The notes: a model not told the origin generated them from the letters alone. A DNA stretch of 64,000 bases from Acidobacteriota bacterium (GCA_029263315.1 JAJCXR010000023.1:121514-185513); one strand, 5' to 3'. Positions 52,140 to 61,315 are shown, counted from the stretch's first letter. Program-made: numbers and translations.

Positions 52140-52531
52140 AGCGATTGCTTCTCGATACGCATATCTGGCTGTGGTACCTCGGCGCCTCTCCGAACCTCTC
52201 CTCTTCGCTCCGGGAGGCCCTGGATAGCTCCCTCGGCCTGATTTGGCTGTCTCCAATCTCCGTCTGGGAAGCTAGTGTCTTGGCGCAGAAGGGTCGAATC
52301 CGCCTACCCCTCGCCTTCGAGGAGTGGTTTGAGGAATCGATGCATCAATGGGTCCTGAGGGAGGCTGCCATCAACTTTGAGATTGCGCGAAGCGCCCATG
52401 CTCTCGATCTCCCCCATGGCGACCCGGCAGACCGTCTCCTGGCTGCGACCGCTATGGTCTACGATCTGCATCTCGTAACCCTCGATCGCCATTTGGTAAA
52501 GGCTCCTTGGCTTCCAACCTTGACCGCCTAG
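52136..52531 (+). CDS. VapC-type PIN-domain toxin ribonuclease
   Basis: The 131-residue protein begins at ATG 52136, overlapping the antitoxin stop codon; it is preferred to the frame start at 52121. PIN-domain acidic residues are visible in LLLDTHIWLW, SPISVWEAS and DPADRLLAATA, and near LVTLDRHL. Such toxins cleave tRNA or rRNA when freed from the antitoxin. The pair looks intact and may stabilise the island. Confidence 0.9.
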   Translation: MKRLLLDTHIWLWYLGASPNLSSSLREALDSSLGLIWLSPISVWEASVLAQKGRIRLPLAFEEWFEESMHQWVLREAAINFEIARSAHALDLPHGDPADRLLAATAMVYDLHLVTLDRHLVKAPWLPTLTA

Positions 52532-52542
52532 AAGCAACCCAG

Positions 52543-52662
52543 CGCATCAACCTTCATTCCGGCTTCGCTTCGTTGGCCGAGCTCGAACCCAATCTCATCC
52601 GAGAGCGCACCCATGCTGGGATTGCTGCGGAGGCCGCCAAGGGGGTGGACCAAGAGCTCTGA
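52543..52662 (+). pseudogene. C-terminal remnant of a serine recombinase (resolvase)
   Basis: In the frame ending with TGA 52660-52662 the residues FASLAELEPNLIRERTHAGIAAEAAKG match the resolvase segment FASLAEFERxLIRERTxAGLAAARARG, the long E helix after the catalytic domain. No start or upstream part is present; it begins right after vapC. The N-terminal half of such an enzyme occurs at 56020-56208 on the other side of the LRR-Roc gene. Confidence 0.7.
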
Positions 52663-52887
52663 ATGCGGCGCAGCGATCCTCGGTGGTCGAGCTATATGAC
52701 ACAAGTTGTAAGGGATCTGCAGCATGATGAGTATTTCCAAACTAATCCTCTCCAAGTACATTGAGCCGGCACCGATGGACGAGAATCCCTCGGAGAAAAG
52801 GTTAGACACCTTGTGATGCCTGGAAACATCGGCTCCGTGATGTGTAGCCCATAAGACAGATTCTTAGTTTTTGGGGAGAGTAGACTC
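52663..52887. other. Leader region of the LRR-Roc gene
   Basis: This stretch is more AT-rich than its surroundings and holds no supported gene. It must contain the LRR-Roc promoter. The ribosome site GGGGAGAG lies about 7 bases before ATG 52888. Confidence 0.4.
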
Positions 52888-55800
52888 ATGGGAAATAGCT
52901 CGGCTCGCCGAAAAATCATGGAAGCCATAGAAGCTGGTTGGGAAAGCCTCGATCTCAGTGACAACTTGCTGACGGTGCTGCCGCCGGAGATCGGCCAGCT
53001 CGACCAACTCCAGAGGCTCTTCCTCAGTGACAACCTGCTCACCGGGCTGCCCACGGAGATCACCCAGCTCGTCCAACTCCAGACGCTCAACCTCAGTGAC
53101 AACCTGCTCACCGAGCTGCCCCCGGAGATCGCACACCTCGACCAACTTCAGGACCTCGACCTCCGTGACAACCAGCTCACCAAGCTGCCCCCGGAAATCG
53201 GCCAACTCGCTCAACTCCAGACCCTTGGACTCAGTGACAACCAGCTCACCGAGTTGCCCCCGGAGGTCGCACACCTCAACCAACTCCAGGACCTCAACCT
53301 CTGTGACAACCAGCTCACCGAGCTGCCCCCGGAAATCGGCCAACTCGACCAACTTCGGAGGCTCTTCCTCACTTCCAACCAGCTCACGGTGCTGCCTCTG
53401 GAGGTCGGCCAGCTCGCTAAACTCCGGTCCCTCGGACTCGGTGACAACCGGCTCACCGAGCTGCCGCTGGAGGTCGCTCACCTCGACCAGCTCCAGAACC
53501 TCTACCTATCTGAAAACCTACTCACCGAGCTGCCCCCGGAGATCGCACACCTCGACCAACTTCAGGGCCTCAACATCGAAAACAACCGACTCACCGAGGT
53601 ACCGCCGAAAATCGCATACCTCGACCAACTCCAGAGGCTCTTCCTCGGTTCCAACCAGCTCACGGTGCTGCCCCCGGAAATCGGCCAGCTCGCCCAACTC
53701 GAGACGCTCGACCTCAGTCGCAACCGGCTAACGGAGCTACCGTCGGAGATCGCACACCTCGACCAACTCCAGAGGCTCTTCCTCAGTTCCAACCGGCTCA
53801 CGGTGCTGCCGCCGGAGATCGGCCAGCTCGCTCAACTCCAGACCCTTGGACTCGGTGACAACCAGCTCGCGGTGCTGCCTTCGGAGATTGCACACCTCGC
53901 CCAACTTCAGACACTCGACCTCAGTTCCAACCAGCTAGCGGAGCTGCCGCCGAAGATCGCACAGCTCCAAAACCTACAAAGGCTCTTCCTTCACTCCAAC
54001 GAGGCTCTGAATATCCCTCCAGAAATCCTCGGTCCAACCCGGCAAGAGGTATTCGGAGGCAAGGTGGTCACGACGGTAGATCCTGCAGAAATCCTCGTCT
54101 ACTACTTTCGGCTTAAAGACGAGGAACCACGCCCCCTCCACGAAGCCAAAATCTTGATCGTTGGCGAAGGGGCGGTGGGCAAGACCTCGCTGGTCAACCG
54201 CATCGTCTTTGACCGTCACAATCCCGACGAGCCCAAAACGGACGGCATCGCGATCCTCGACTGGCAGATAGAAACCCACAAGAGCCCCGAGGGTGAAACC
54301 TTGGATCTCCACATTTGGGACTTCGGTGGCCAGGAGATCATGCATGCCACGCATCAGTTCTTTCTCACCCGCCGGAGCCTCTACCTCCTCGTCGTGGAGG
54401 CCAGGAAAGGGGACGATGGAACCCAACTTGTTCACTGGCTGCGGATTATCCAGAGCTTCGGCGGAGACTCTCCAGTTCTTGTGGTCATCAACAAGACCGA
54501 GGGGAGCAATACTCCTGACCTAGACGAGACCCGCCTACGCATCGATCATCCCAACATCCGGGGGTTCTACCCCACCTCGTGCCGGGAGCCGCCGGCTGGC
54601 TTCGGCCCGCTGAAGGCGGCGATCATTCGCGAATTGGAATCTCTAGATCATGTTTACTCTCCCTTGCCCGCTACCTATTTCGAGGTCAAGAAGCAACTCG
54701 AGGGCCTTACAGAGGACGCCGACTTTGTCGACGTTGATCAATACCAACGACTGGCTGCGGAGCAAGGCATCAAAGAGGCCGGTGAACAGAAACGCCTTCT
54801 ACGATTCCTTCACGATCTCGGTTCAGTGCTCCATTTCGACGACCCAGAAGGCCTCTTCCGTCTCGATGAGACAAAGATCCTCAACCCCGAGTGGGTGACC
54901 TCGGGGGTCTACAAGATCCTCAACGATCTGGAGCTCATGCAAAACCAAGGCGTTCTGAAACGCCGCGATCTCGATCGCATTCTGACCACTCGAGATGGCT
55001 ACCCAAAGAAGGCTCGGCTCTTTATATTGGGCATGATGCGGAGATTCGAATTGTGCTTTGACTTCCGTGAGGGCGACGTTAGCGTGCTGATCCCTCAGCT
55101 CCTACCCCGCAGTGAACCCGAAATTCTGTGGCCGGACAACGACTGCCTCGAGTTCGAGGTTCACTACAGCTACCTCCCTCCGGGCCTGCTGCCGCGTTTC
55201 ATCGTCAAGAGCCGCGATCACTTGACCGAGCGTTCAACTTACTGGCGCAGTGGCGTCCTTCTCGAGATTGGCGACAACCATGTTTTGGTGCGGGGCGACG
55301 CCAGTCAGGGCCACCTCTACATCGCGGTCAGTGGCGGCCGCCGAGGGCGACGCGCCGCCCTCGCCACGGTGCGCAACATCCTGCGGGGCATTCACCAGAC
55401 CATCCCCGGCATCGAGGTCCAAGAGAATGTCCCCTTGCCCAACGACCCCGGACTAACAGTCGACTATGAGCACCTTCTCCTCCTTGAAAAGGAAGGAGAG
55501 ACGAGCTGCTGGCCGCCGGGGGCCAAGGGCAAATATTCAGTACAGCAACTATTGGACGGTGTCGAAGCTCGCAAGGATCGGGCAAGGAACCAAAGCAACA
55601 CCATCATCAACTACGGAAGGGTGGACATGAGCAAGAAGGAGTACCACAACCGCGGGATCGCATTTCAGGGAGACGGCCAGAAGTTCCGAGATGTCTCCAT
55701 CCAACAGGTGTACCAGGAAGACACCGAGCTGAACCTCGAGGCCCTGCAAGATGAGCTGGCGCAGCTGCGCCAGGCCCTATTAGCCAAAGCTACAGAACCG

Positions 55801-55974
55801 GAGGACTACCGAGAGATCGCGTCCCTGGCGGCGGCAGAGAAGACAGCCGCCCAAGGAGATCAGGCAGGCACATGGAAGCACTTGAAGAACCTTGGTCGGT
55901 TGTCCCTCGACACCGCAAGACAGATCGGCATCGAGCTGACTGCCGCGCTGCTCGCTAGCGGCCTGGGCACCTAG
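52888..55974 (+). CDS. LRR-Roc-COR (Roco) protein with C-terminal helical tail
   Basis: The 1028-residue protein has 15-16 leucine-rich repeats of 23 residues (about 17-390), a Roc GTPase domain (about 420-590), a COR domain (about 600-870) and a tail. GTPase motifs are G1 GEGAVGKTS near 426, G3 DFGGQE near 478 and G4 NKTE near 534 (NKxD is usual). The tail has a small repeat-like strand segment (NRGIAFQGDGQKFRDVSIQQV), then two helices and a hydrophobic end (IGIELTAALLASGLG). A similar tail, EIASLAAAEKTAAQGD followed by the hydrophobic end, is found, as I recall, on other bacterial proteins of presumed conflict systems and may be an adaptor or pore-forming effector. The gene stands with VapBC between recombinase remnants. 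Function may be immunity or signalling. Confidence 0.93.
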   Translation: MGNSSARRKIMEAIEAGWESLDLSDNLLTVLPPEIGQLDQLQRLFLSDNLLTGLPTEITQLVQLQTLNLSDNLLTELPPEIAHLDQLQDLDLRDNQLTKLPPEIGQLAQLQTLGLSDNQLTELPPEVAHLNQLQDLNLCDNQLTELPPEIGQLDQLRRLFLTSNQLTVLPLEVGQLAKLRSLGLGDNRLTELPLEVAHLDQLQNLYLSENLLTELPPEIAHLDQLQGLNIENNRLTEVPPKIAYLDQLQRLFLGSNQLTVLPPEIGQLAQLETLDLSRNRLTELPSEIAHLDQLQRLFLSSNRLTVLPPEIGQLAQLQTLGLGDNQLAVLPSEIAHLAQLQTLDLSSNQLAELPPKIAQLQNLQRLFLHSNEALNIPPEILGPTRQEVFGGKVVTTVDPAEILVYYFRLKDEEPRPLHEAKILIVGEGAVGKTSLVNRIVFDRHNPDEPKTDGIAILDWQIETHKSPEGETLDLHIWDFGGQEIMHATHQFFLTRRSLYLLVVEARKGDDGTQLVHWLRIIQSFGGDSPVLVVINKTEGSNTPDLDETRLRIDHPNIRGFYPTSCREPPAGFGPLKAAIIRELESLDHVYSPLPATYFEVKKQLEGLTEDADFVDVDQYQRLAAEQGIKEAGEQKRLLRFLHDLGSVLHFDDPEGLFRLDETKILNPEWVTSGVYKILNDLELMQNQGVLKRRDLDRILTTRDGYPKKARLFILGMMRRFELCFDFREGDVSVLIPQLLPRSEPEILWPDNDCLEFEVHYSYLPPGLLPRFIVKSRDHLTERSTYWRSGVLLEIGDNHVLVRGDASQGHLYIAVSGGRRGRRAALATVRNILRGIHQTIPGIEVQENVPLPNDPGLTVDYEHLLLLEKEGETSCWPPGAKGKYSVQQLLDGVEARKDRARNQSNTIINYGRVDMSKKEYHNRGIAFQGDGQKFRDVSIQQVYQEDTELNLEALQDELAQLRQALLAKATEPEDYREIASLAAAEKTAAQGDQAGTWKHLKNLGRLSLDTARQIGIELTAALLASGLGT
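52936..54000 (+). repeat. 69-bp tandem repeats coding the LRRs
   Basis: About 15 units of 69 bases code the 23-residue LRRs. Units often alternate between a LPPEIGQL type and a LPPEIAHL type, giving a 138-base super-repeat, and many units differ by only a few bases. This implies recent expansion and possible copy-number change. Confidence 0.85.
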
Positions 55975-56019
55975 GCGTAGCGAGGCAACTCCGGCCTCTG
56001 CGTGCGTTTATTCCCTTTC

Positions 56020-56208
56020 AATGTTGACCTCCAAAAGGATGCCCTCGCTCAGGCGGGGTGCGATCGTGTGTTCGAAGATCGCAAAAGCGCTGCAAGGGCT
56101 GATCGTCCTGGCCTCAGGGAAGCGCTCGACGACGCCAGAGAGGGCGCCACCCTGACGGTGTGGCGGCTGGGCCGTCTCAGCCGTTCTCTGAAGGATCTGA
56201 TCAAGGTC
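56020..56208 (+). pseudogene. N-terminal remnant of a serine recombinase (resolvase)
   Basis: The frame 56002-56340 contains NVDLQKDALAQAGCDRVFEDRKS, then ARADRPGL and VWRLGRLSRSLKDLI. This is the resolvase catalytic domain from just after the active-site serine to the RLxRLxRSLxDL helix. The beginning with the serine (RVSTxDQ) is missing, and the match ends abruptly at 56208, where a piece of another gene begins. It cannot be an active enzyme. Confidence 0.8.
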
Positions 56209-56310
56209 GGTGGAGCCGGCGACCAGAACATTACTTGCCGCTTGGTTGCCGGACTGGGTATCGAGGGCCGAGCTGTCGATGCTCGTCCAGCAATGGCCCA
56301 AGGGAGACAC
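56205..56310 (-). pseudogene. Fragment of the 5' end of a TIP30-like oxidoreductase gene
   Basis: On the minus strand the residues SSALDTQSGNQAASNVLVAGST correspond to PRASTPQSGNQTERTALIAGST at the start of the intact oxidoreductase (51729 downward). At base level, GGTGGAGCCGGCGA and GGTTGCCGGACTGGG are identical in both. The match covers about 30 codons and has drifted elsewhere. Confidence 0.65.
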
Positions 56311-56386
56311 ACCAAAACCTTCCCCCCGCCAAACCGTTAAATGGGACGTACCCTCCGCCTGACCACGACACCTCAGGAGCCGCGAC

Positions 56387-57757
56387 GTGCCCAAACATCT
56401 CTTGCCTTGCCCGCTTCGTTCCATCTCCCTCTGCCCCATCTTCCTCTGCACTCTGGCCCTTTGCGCCCTAAGCCTTGGCCTGCTCTCCCCGGTCACCGCC
56501 TGGGCCGCCCCCGCGAGCCCCCCCGACGCCGGAGCTATCGTCGAGCAGATCAGCCAAGACCTCGACGAGACCTACATCTTCCCGCAGGTGGCCAGGGAGA
56601 TGGGTCAGCACTTGGAGCAACGGTTGGCGGACGGCGCCTATGACGACCTCGATCTGGCGACTCTCAGCAGCCTGCTGACCGAGGACTTACGCTCCGTCAG
56701 CCACGACCTGCACATCAGCGTATTCCCGATCCCCGAGCAGGAGATCACCGCCGGGCAAGAGGTCGACAAAGCCTTGCGGCGGGCCCGTTACGAAGCCGAT
56801 GCCCGGCGCAACAACTACGGTTTTCGCAAGATGGAAACCCTACAAGGCAACGTTGGCTATCTCGATCTACGGGGTTTCGACGACGCCAGCCTCGGCGGCC
56901 CCACCGCCGTCGCAGCCATGAATTACCTTGCCAACGCCGACGCCTTGATCATCGACCTGCGCAAGAACGGCGGCGGCTCGCCGTCGATGATCCAGCTGAT
57001 CAGCAGCTACTTCTTTGACCAGCCCCAGCACCTGAATTCCTTCTACATCCGGCGCGGCGATCGCACCAAGCAGTTTTGGACCCAAGCCCACGTCGAGGGC
57101 AAAAAAATGGTCGATACGCCCATCTGGGTGCTGACCAGCGGTCGCACCTTCTCCGCCGCCGAAGAATTCACCTACAACCTGAAGAATATGGAGCGGGCCA
57201 CCATCGTCGGGCAAACCACCGGTGGCGGCGCACACCCTGTGGATGTGCACAGCTTCCCCGATCTCGGGCTTCAGATGTACCTTCCCTTCGGGCGAGCTAT
57301 CAACCCGATCACCGGTAGCAACTGGGAGGGCACCGGCATCGCCCCCGACGTCGAGGTTGCCGCCGCCGAAGCCCTCGATGTCGCCTACGCCCAGGCCCTC
57401 GAGCATCTCGCTTCCAAAGCCGACGACCCGGACCATCGCGCCGCCCTCGACTGGGCCCTGAGCGCCGTGCAAGCGAGGAATTATCCGCAACAAATGACAA
57501 GCCAAGCCATGGCCGCCTACGTCGGCGTCTACGGACCGCGCAAGATCTACCTGGAGGACGGCGTGCTCCACTACCGTCGGGGAGAGCAAGCCCCCACCGC
57601 CCTCTACCCCATGGCCGACGACCTCTTCGGCCTGGCCAGCAGCGATAGTTTCCGACTGCGCTTCGAGCGCGACGCCGACGACAAGGTGGTGGGCCTGGTG
57701 GGGCTCTATGATGATGGCCGGGAGCAGGCGAATCCACGCAGCGGAGATGGCGGTTAG
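56387..57757 (+). CDS. S41-family (C-terminal processing) serine peptidase
   Basis: GTG 56387 follows CAGGAG by about 7 bases. The 456-residue protein has a signal peptide (LCPIFLCTLALCALSLGLLSPVTAWA), an N-terminal three-helix IRBP-like domain (about 50-140) and the S41 catalytic core: DALIIDLRKNGGGSPSM, TSGRTFSAAEEF with the nucleophile serine, and GGGAHPVDVHSFPDLGL. A C-terminal small beta domain (about 375-450) follows, as in many acidobacterial S41 enzymes. It would degrade or process peptides in the periplasm or outside the cell. Confidence 0.92.
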   Translation: MPKHLLPCPLRSISLCPIFLCTLALCALSLGLLSPVTAWAAPASPPDAGAIVEQISQDLDETYIFPQVAREMGQHLEQRLADGAYDDLDLATLSSLLTEDLRSVSHDLHISVFPIPEQEITAGQEVDKALRRARYEADARRNNYGFRKMETLQGNVGYLDLRGFDDASLGGPTAVAAMNYLANADALIIDLRKNGGGSPSMIQLISSYFFDQPQHLNSFYIRRGDRTKQFWTQAHVEGKKMVDTPIWVLTSGRTFSAAEEFTYNLKNMERATIVGQTTGGGAHPVDVHSFPDLGLQMYLPFGRAINPITGSNWEGTGIAPDVEVAAAEALDVAYAQALEHLASKADDPDHRAALDWALSAVQARNYPQQMTSQAMAAYVGVYGPRKIYLEDGVLHYRRGEQAPTALYPMADDLFGLASSDSFRLRFERDADDKVVGLVGLYDDGREQANPRSGDGG

Positions 57758-57808
57758 GGCCAGCCGGAGCCATGGCCGTCGACGCATTTAAGCTGCTATT
57801 GTCGGCCG

Positions 57809-58810
57809 ATGACGTTCCCATGGCCCGACGACTTCTCGCCCCTTCCCGAGGACCCTTGGCTCGATGCTCGAGTGGAGACCTTGGCGCGCAAATACGACAC
57901 GGTGGAGGCCCACGGTTGGTACTCGAATCTCGACCCGACTCTGGACGAGATGGCCACCTTGCTTTCACCCGGCGACCTGGTGATCGACTACTCCGGCGGC
58001 ACCGGCATTCTGATCGATCGCTTTCTAGCTCGCCCAACGGCAGCAAAAGATCTCGGCTTCGTCTTGGTCGATGCATCGCCGAAGTTCCTGCGCCTGGCCT
58101 ACGAAAAGCTGGGCCGCAAGGCCGACATTGCCTACCGCTGGATTCGCTTCCTGCGGGACGAAAAGCGTCTGCAACGGCTCGATGAGGTGCTGAGCGACGA
58201 CTTGCTGCGTCGGGGCGCCGATCTCATCACCTCCACCAATGCCATCCATCTCTATTACGGCCTCGACGAAACGCTGCGTAGCTGGCACCGCTGCCTGCGG
58301 CCCGGCGGCAAGGTGCTGGTGCAATCGGGCAATATCCGCGGCGCCAGCGCCCCGCCGGACACTTGGATCATCGATGAAACGGTGGGGCGAATTCAGTCGT
58401 TGGCCAAGACCTTGGTGGAGCTGGACCCTCGCTACGCCGTCTTCCGCCCGGCTCTGGAGGACGCACCCCGCTTGGCCGAGCACGACGCGCTACGGTCGAA
58501 GTACTTCCTGCCGGTGCGTCCCTTGGATTTCTATTTGCAGCACTTGACGCAGGCCGGTTTACGGGTGGACGCGGTGGCCCACCGGGTCATCGAAGCCGAG
58601 GTGGCGGATTGGTTCGAGTTCCTCAGCGCCTACCATGAAGGGGTCTTGGGTTGGGCCGGTGGCAACCAAAAAATCGACGGCCAAGACCCGGAGCCCGAAG
58701 TGGTCGCCCTGCGTTTGCAGCTCATCCGCGAGTCCCTCGAACGGCTGTTCGATCAACGCCCAACGTTCCGCGCCTGCTGGACCTATCTGACCTGCACTAG
58801 ACCCCAATAA
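57809..58810 (+). CDS. Class I SAM-dependent methyltransferase
   Basis: The 333-residue soluble protein has the SAM motif LVIDYSGGTGILIDRFL near 55-71 and VLVDASPKFLRLAY as the acidic loop; HRCLRPGGKVLVQSG is the usual strand-4/5 block. The stretch about 185-260 is an insertion with no match I can name. The substrate is unknown. It starts 51 bases after the peptidase and may share its transcript, as may the following amidohydrolase (30 bases away). Confidence 0.87.
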   Translation: MTFPWPDDFSPLPEDPWLDARVETLARKYDTVEAHGWYSNLDPTLDEMATLLSPGDLVIDYSGGTGILIDRFLARPTAAKDLGFVLVDASPKFLRLAYEKLGRKADIAYRWIRFLRDEKRLQRLDEVLSDDLLRRGADLITSTNAIHLYYGLDETLRSWHRCLRPGGKVLVQSGNIRGASAPPDTWIIDETVGRIQSLAKTLVELDPRYAVFRPALEDAPRLAEHDALRSKYFLPVRPLDFYLQHLTQAGLRVDAVAHRVIEAEVADWFEFLSAYHEGVLGWAGGNQKIDGQDPEPEVVALRLQLIRESLERLFDQRPTFRACWTYLTCTRPQ

Positions 58811-58840
58811 CCCCACCTGACAGCGACTGCGGAGCGGACC

Positions 58841-60280
58841 ATGCAACAACAGCGACTTCATCGAGTCCTTTGCCTCACCGGTCTCTACCTCGCAGCTCTG
58901 CTCGGCGCCTGTGGCCCCATGGGGTCCGATCGTTCGACATCAGATTCCCCCGGCGGCGTCGAGGCCCCGAAGGGTAGCGTCTTGATCACCGGCGTGGCGA
59001 TCGTCGAGGCCGAGCACGATGCGGTCACGGCGCCACAGGACATTCTCATGGTCGACGGCTTCATCGCCCAGGTGGCGCCAGCCGGCGACATCGATCCCGA
59101 CGCGGCCAACCATGTGGTGGCGGCGGAAGGTCTTTTCGCCTTGCCCGGGCTGATCGACGTGCACGCTCACATTGGCGATGGCGGCCTCGGGGCGCAGTCT
59201 CAGGCCGACCGCGAAGGCGCCTTGGCGCAATTTCTGCGCTACGGCGTGACCACCATCTTCGTGCCCGGCGGCGGTGGCGGCAACGACGACAACCTCGCCC
59301 TGTGGAAGCAGCGCTGCGCCGCCCATGAGCTGCCCTGCCCTCGGATCTACGGTTCCGGCGCCCTGATCACGGCACCGGGTGGTCATCCCATCGGCACGAT
59401 TTGGGACCTGCCCATCGACATCGACGAAGCGACCGTCTACGCCCGTGGCGCCGTGACCCTGGCAGAAGACGAAGCGGTGGAGCCGTTGCTCGACCGAAAA
59501 ATGGGCCTCGGAGTCGACGCCATCAAGATCGTCATCGAAGACGGTCCGGGCCCTTGGTACCCGAAGCCGCGTTTGTCCCGAGACAAGATTCTGCAGCTGG
59601 TGACGGCGTCCCACGAGCGCAATTTGCAGGTATTCGCCCATGTCAGCCGGACGTACCACGTCGAAGACGCCCTGGCGGCGGGCGTCGATGGCCTGATGCA
59701 TTCCTCCGAGGACCCGATCGATGATTCCCTGTTGCGGCAGATGGCACAACGTCGGGTCTTCTTCGTCCCCACCTTGTCCCTCTATGACGGTTTCATCGAC
59801 CAAGCCTTCGGCCGCTTCGAGCAAGAGCCCTACGCCATAGCGGGCGTCTCAGGGCGGGCCCTGCGCAGCTTGGAAGACGAGGACTTCCGCCATCAGCCCG
59901 GCGACACGGAGGAGGAGGCGCTAGCCTACGAAGCCATCTTGCAAGACAACCTGCGCCGCGCCGTGGCGGTCGGGGTTCCGCTGGCCCTGGGCACCGACGT
60001 CAACAATCCTTGGGTCTTCCCGGGCTACTCGGCGCACAAAGAGCTGCATCTCATGGTGCAAGCCGGGCTGACCCCGGCCCAAGCCCTCGCCGCCGCCACC
60101 GGTGGCGGCGCGGCGTTCCTGCGGGCCGAGTCGACCTTGGGATGCCTGGACCCGGGCTGCGTGGCGGATCTTTTGCTGCTGACCCACAATCCACTCACCG
60201 ACATCTTGCACAGCCGTTCCATGTACCGGGTTTTTCAGGGTGGGCAAATCGTTCCAGGCGTGGTCGCCGAGCAGCCGTGA
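58841..60280 (+). CDS. Lipoprotein amidohydrolase (imidazolonepropionase-like)
   Basis: The 479-residue protein has a lipobox LLGAC at about 20-24, so it is probably anchored in the envelope. The amidohydrolase metal ligands are visible: HAH in GLIDVHAHIGDGG, the lysine in AIKIVIEDGPGPW, histidines in VFAHVSR and GLMHSSEDPI, and the aspartate in LALGTDVNNPW. Related enzymes hydrolyse cyclic amides, dipeptides with N-acyl groups or lactones. The specific substrate cannot be told. Confidence 0.9.
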   Translation: MQQQRLHRVLCLTGLYLAALLGACGPMGSDRSTSDSPGGVEAPKGSVLITGVAIVEAEHDAVTAPQDILMVDGFIAQVAPAGDIDPDAANHVVAAEGLFALPGLIDVHAHIGDGGLGAQSQADREGALAQFLRYGVTTIFVPGGGGGNDDNLALWKQRCAAHELPCPRIYGSGALITAPGGHPIGTIWDLPIDIDEATVYARGAVTLAEDEAVEPLLDRKMGLGVDAIKIVIEDGPGPWYPKPRLSRDKILQLVTASHERNLQVFAHVSRTYHVEDALAAGVDGLMHSSEDPIDDSLLRQMAQRRVFFVPTLSLYDGFIDQAFGRFEQEPYAIAGVSGRALRSLEDEDFRHQPGDTEEEALAYEAILQDNLRRAVAVGVPLALGTDVNNPWVFPGYSAHKELHLMVQAGLTPAQALAAATGGGAAFLRAESTLGCLDPGCVADLLLLTHNPLTDILHSRSMYRVFQGGQIVPGVVAEQP

Positions 60281-60318
60281 CGCCTCAGAGCGGGAAATGT
60301 CCCCGTTGAGCGCCGACG

Positions 60319-61245
60319 TCAATCCATCAACCGCGCCGCCAACGCTGGCAAGATCTCACCGCACCGCCGCGAGATCTTGAGGCTGGCTTCGCCGTCTCCG
60401 CGGGTACGGCCGAGATTGAGAATCGCCACCGGCACACCGCCTTTGGCCGCCTGCCGGACGAAGCGATAACCGGAGTAGACCATCAAGGACGATCCGGCCA
60501 CCAGCACCGCGTCGGCCTCGTCGAGGGCCTTGAAGGCCCGCTCGACCCGACGCTTGGGAATGGTTTCGCCAAAGAACACAACACCGGGCTTGAGCACGCC
60601 GCCGCAGCGCATGCAGTCCGGCACTTGAAAAGTGCTCTCGTCCTGCTCCCCGAGGTCGGCGTCGCCGTCGGGACGGATCTCGGCGGCGGTCACCCGCCAG
60701 CCCGGATTGAGACGCTGCAGCTCGCCTTGGAAAACATCCCGCCGATAGGTCACGTGGCAAGCGAGGCACTCGACACGGTCCAGACGGCCGTGAAGATCGA
60801 TCGACCGGCGGCTGCCGGCCTTAGAATGCAAGCGGTCGACATTTTGGGTCACCAGGCAGCGTAGGCGCCCCCCCTCCTCCAGACGATGCAGAGCCAGGTG
60901 GGCGGCGTTCGGCTGCGCCTCGTCGATACGCCGCCAGCCGATCAGGCTGCGCGACCAATAACGTCGCCTGGCCGCGGCGCTGCCGATGAACTCCTGATAC
61001 TTCATCGGCTGGCGATGCTTCCACTCACCCTCGACGTCGCGATAGTCGGGAATGCCCGACTCGGTGCTACAACCGGCACCGGTGAGCACGAAGAGCCGCC
61101 GGTGCGGCGCTAGAAAGTCGGCCAAGGAATCGAGGTCCCGTGCGGGATCGCCGCCGCTGGGCTCGACGGGGCTAGGGCCGACGACCGCCCGGTCCTCGGC
61201 CCGTTCTTTTTCTAGGCACTGTGGTTGGCTGGTCATCGCCACCAT
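60319..61245 (-). CDS. Sir2-family NAD-dependent protein deacylase
   Basis: The 308-residue protein has the sirtuin core: TGAGCSTESGIPDYRD, TQNVDRLHSKAG, the catalytic histidine in DLHGRLDRVECLACH, the zinc cysteines (ECLAC and DCMRCGG) and GSSLMVYSGY. The GIPDYR form and length match class II (SIRT4-like) sirtuins. It removes acyl groups from lysines using NAD. It converges with the amidohydrolase gene. Confidence 0.93.
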   Translation of the reverse strand: MVAMTSQPQCLEKERAEDRAVVGPSPVEPSGGDPARDLDSLADFLAPHRRLFVLTGAGCSTESGIPDYRDVEGEWKHRQPMKYQEFIGSAAARRRYWSRSLIGWRRIDEAQPNAAHLALHRLEEGGRLRCLVTQNVDRLHSKAGSRRSIDLHGRLDRVECLACHVTYRRDVFQGELQRLNPGWRVTAAEIRPDGDADLGEQDESTFQVPDCMRCGGVLKPGVVFFGETIPKRRVERAFKALDEADAVLVAGSSLMVYSGYRFVRQAAKGGVPVAILNLGRTRGDGEASLKISRRCGEILPALAARLMD

Positions 61246-61276
61246 CTTATCGCGACAGATTCAGCCGCTGCCCATC

Positions 61277-61315
61277 CCGCAGGTGCCTGGCACCGATCCG
61301 CAGGTGCCTGGCACC
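61277..61315. repeat. Two direct copies of a palindromic 18-mer
   Basis: CCGCAGGTGCCTGGCACC occurs at 61277-61294 and 61298-61315. Each contains the perfect palindrome GGTGCC-T-GGCACC. This is the form of REP-type intergenic repeats, placed between the sirtuin and the hydrolase genes. Confidence 0.7.

Noticed and set aside
52864..53481. Long minus-strand frames across the LRR array
   Set aside because: They are periodic shadows of the 69-base repeats and have no start signals.
56002..56340. An intact 112-residue recombinase
   Set aside because: The active-site serine region is missing, and the C-terminal 40 residues are antisense to an oxidoreductase fragment.
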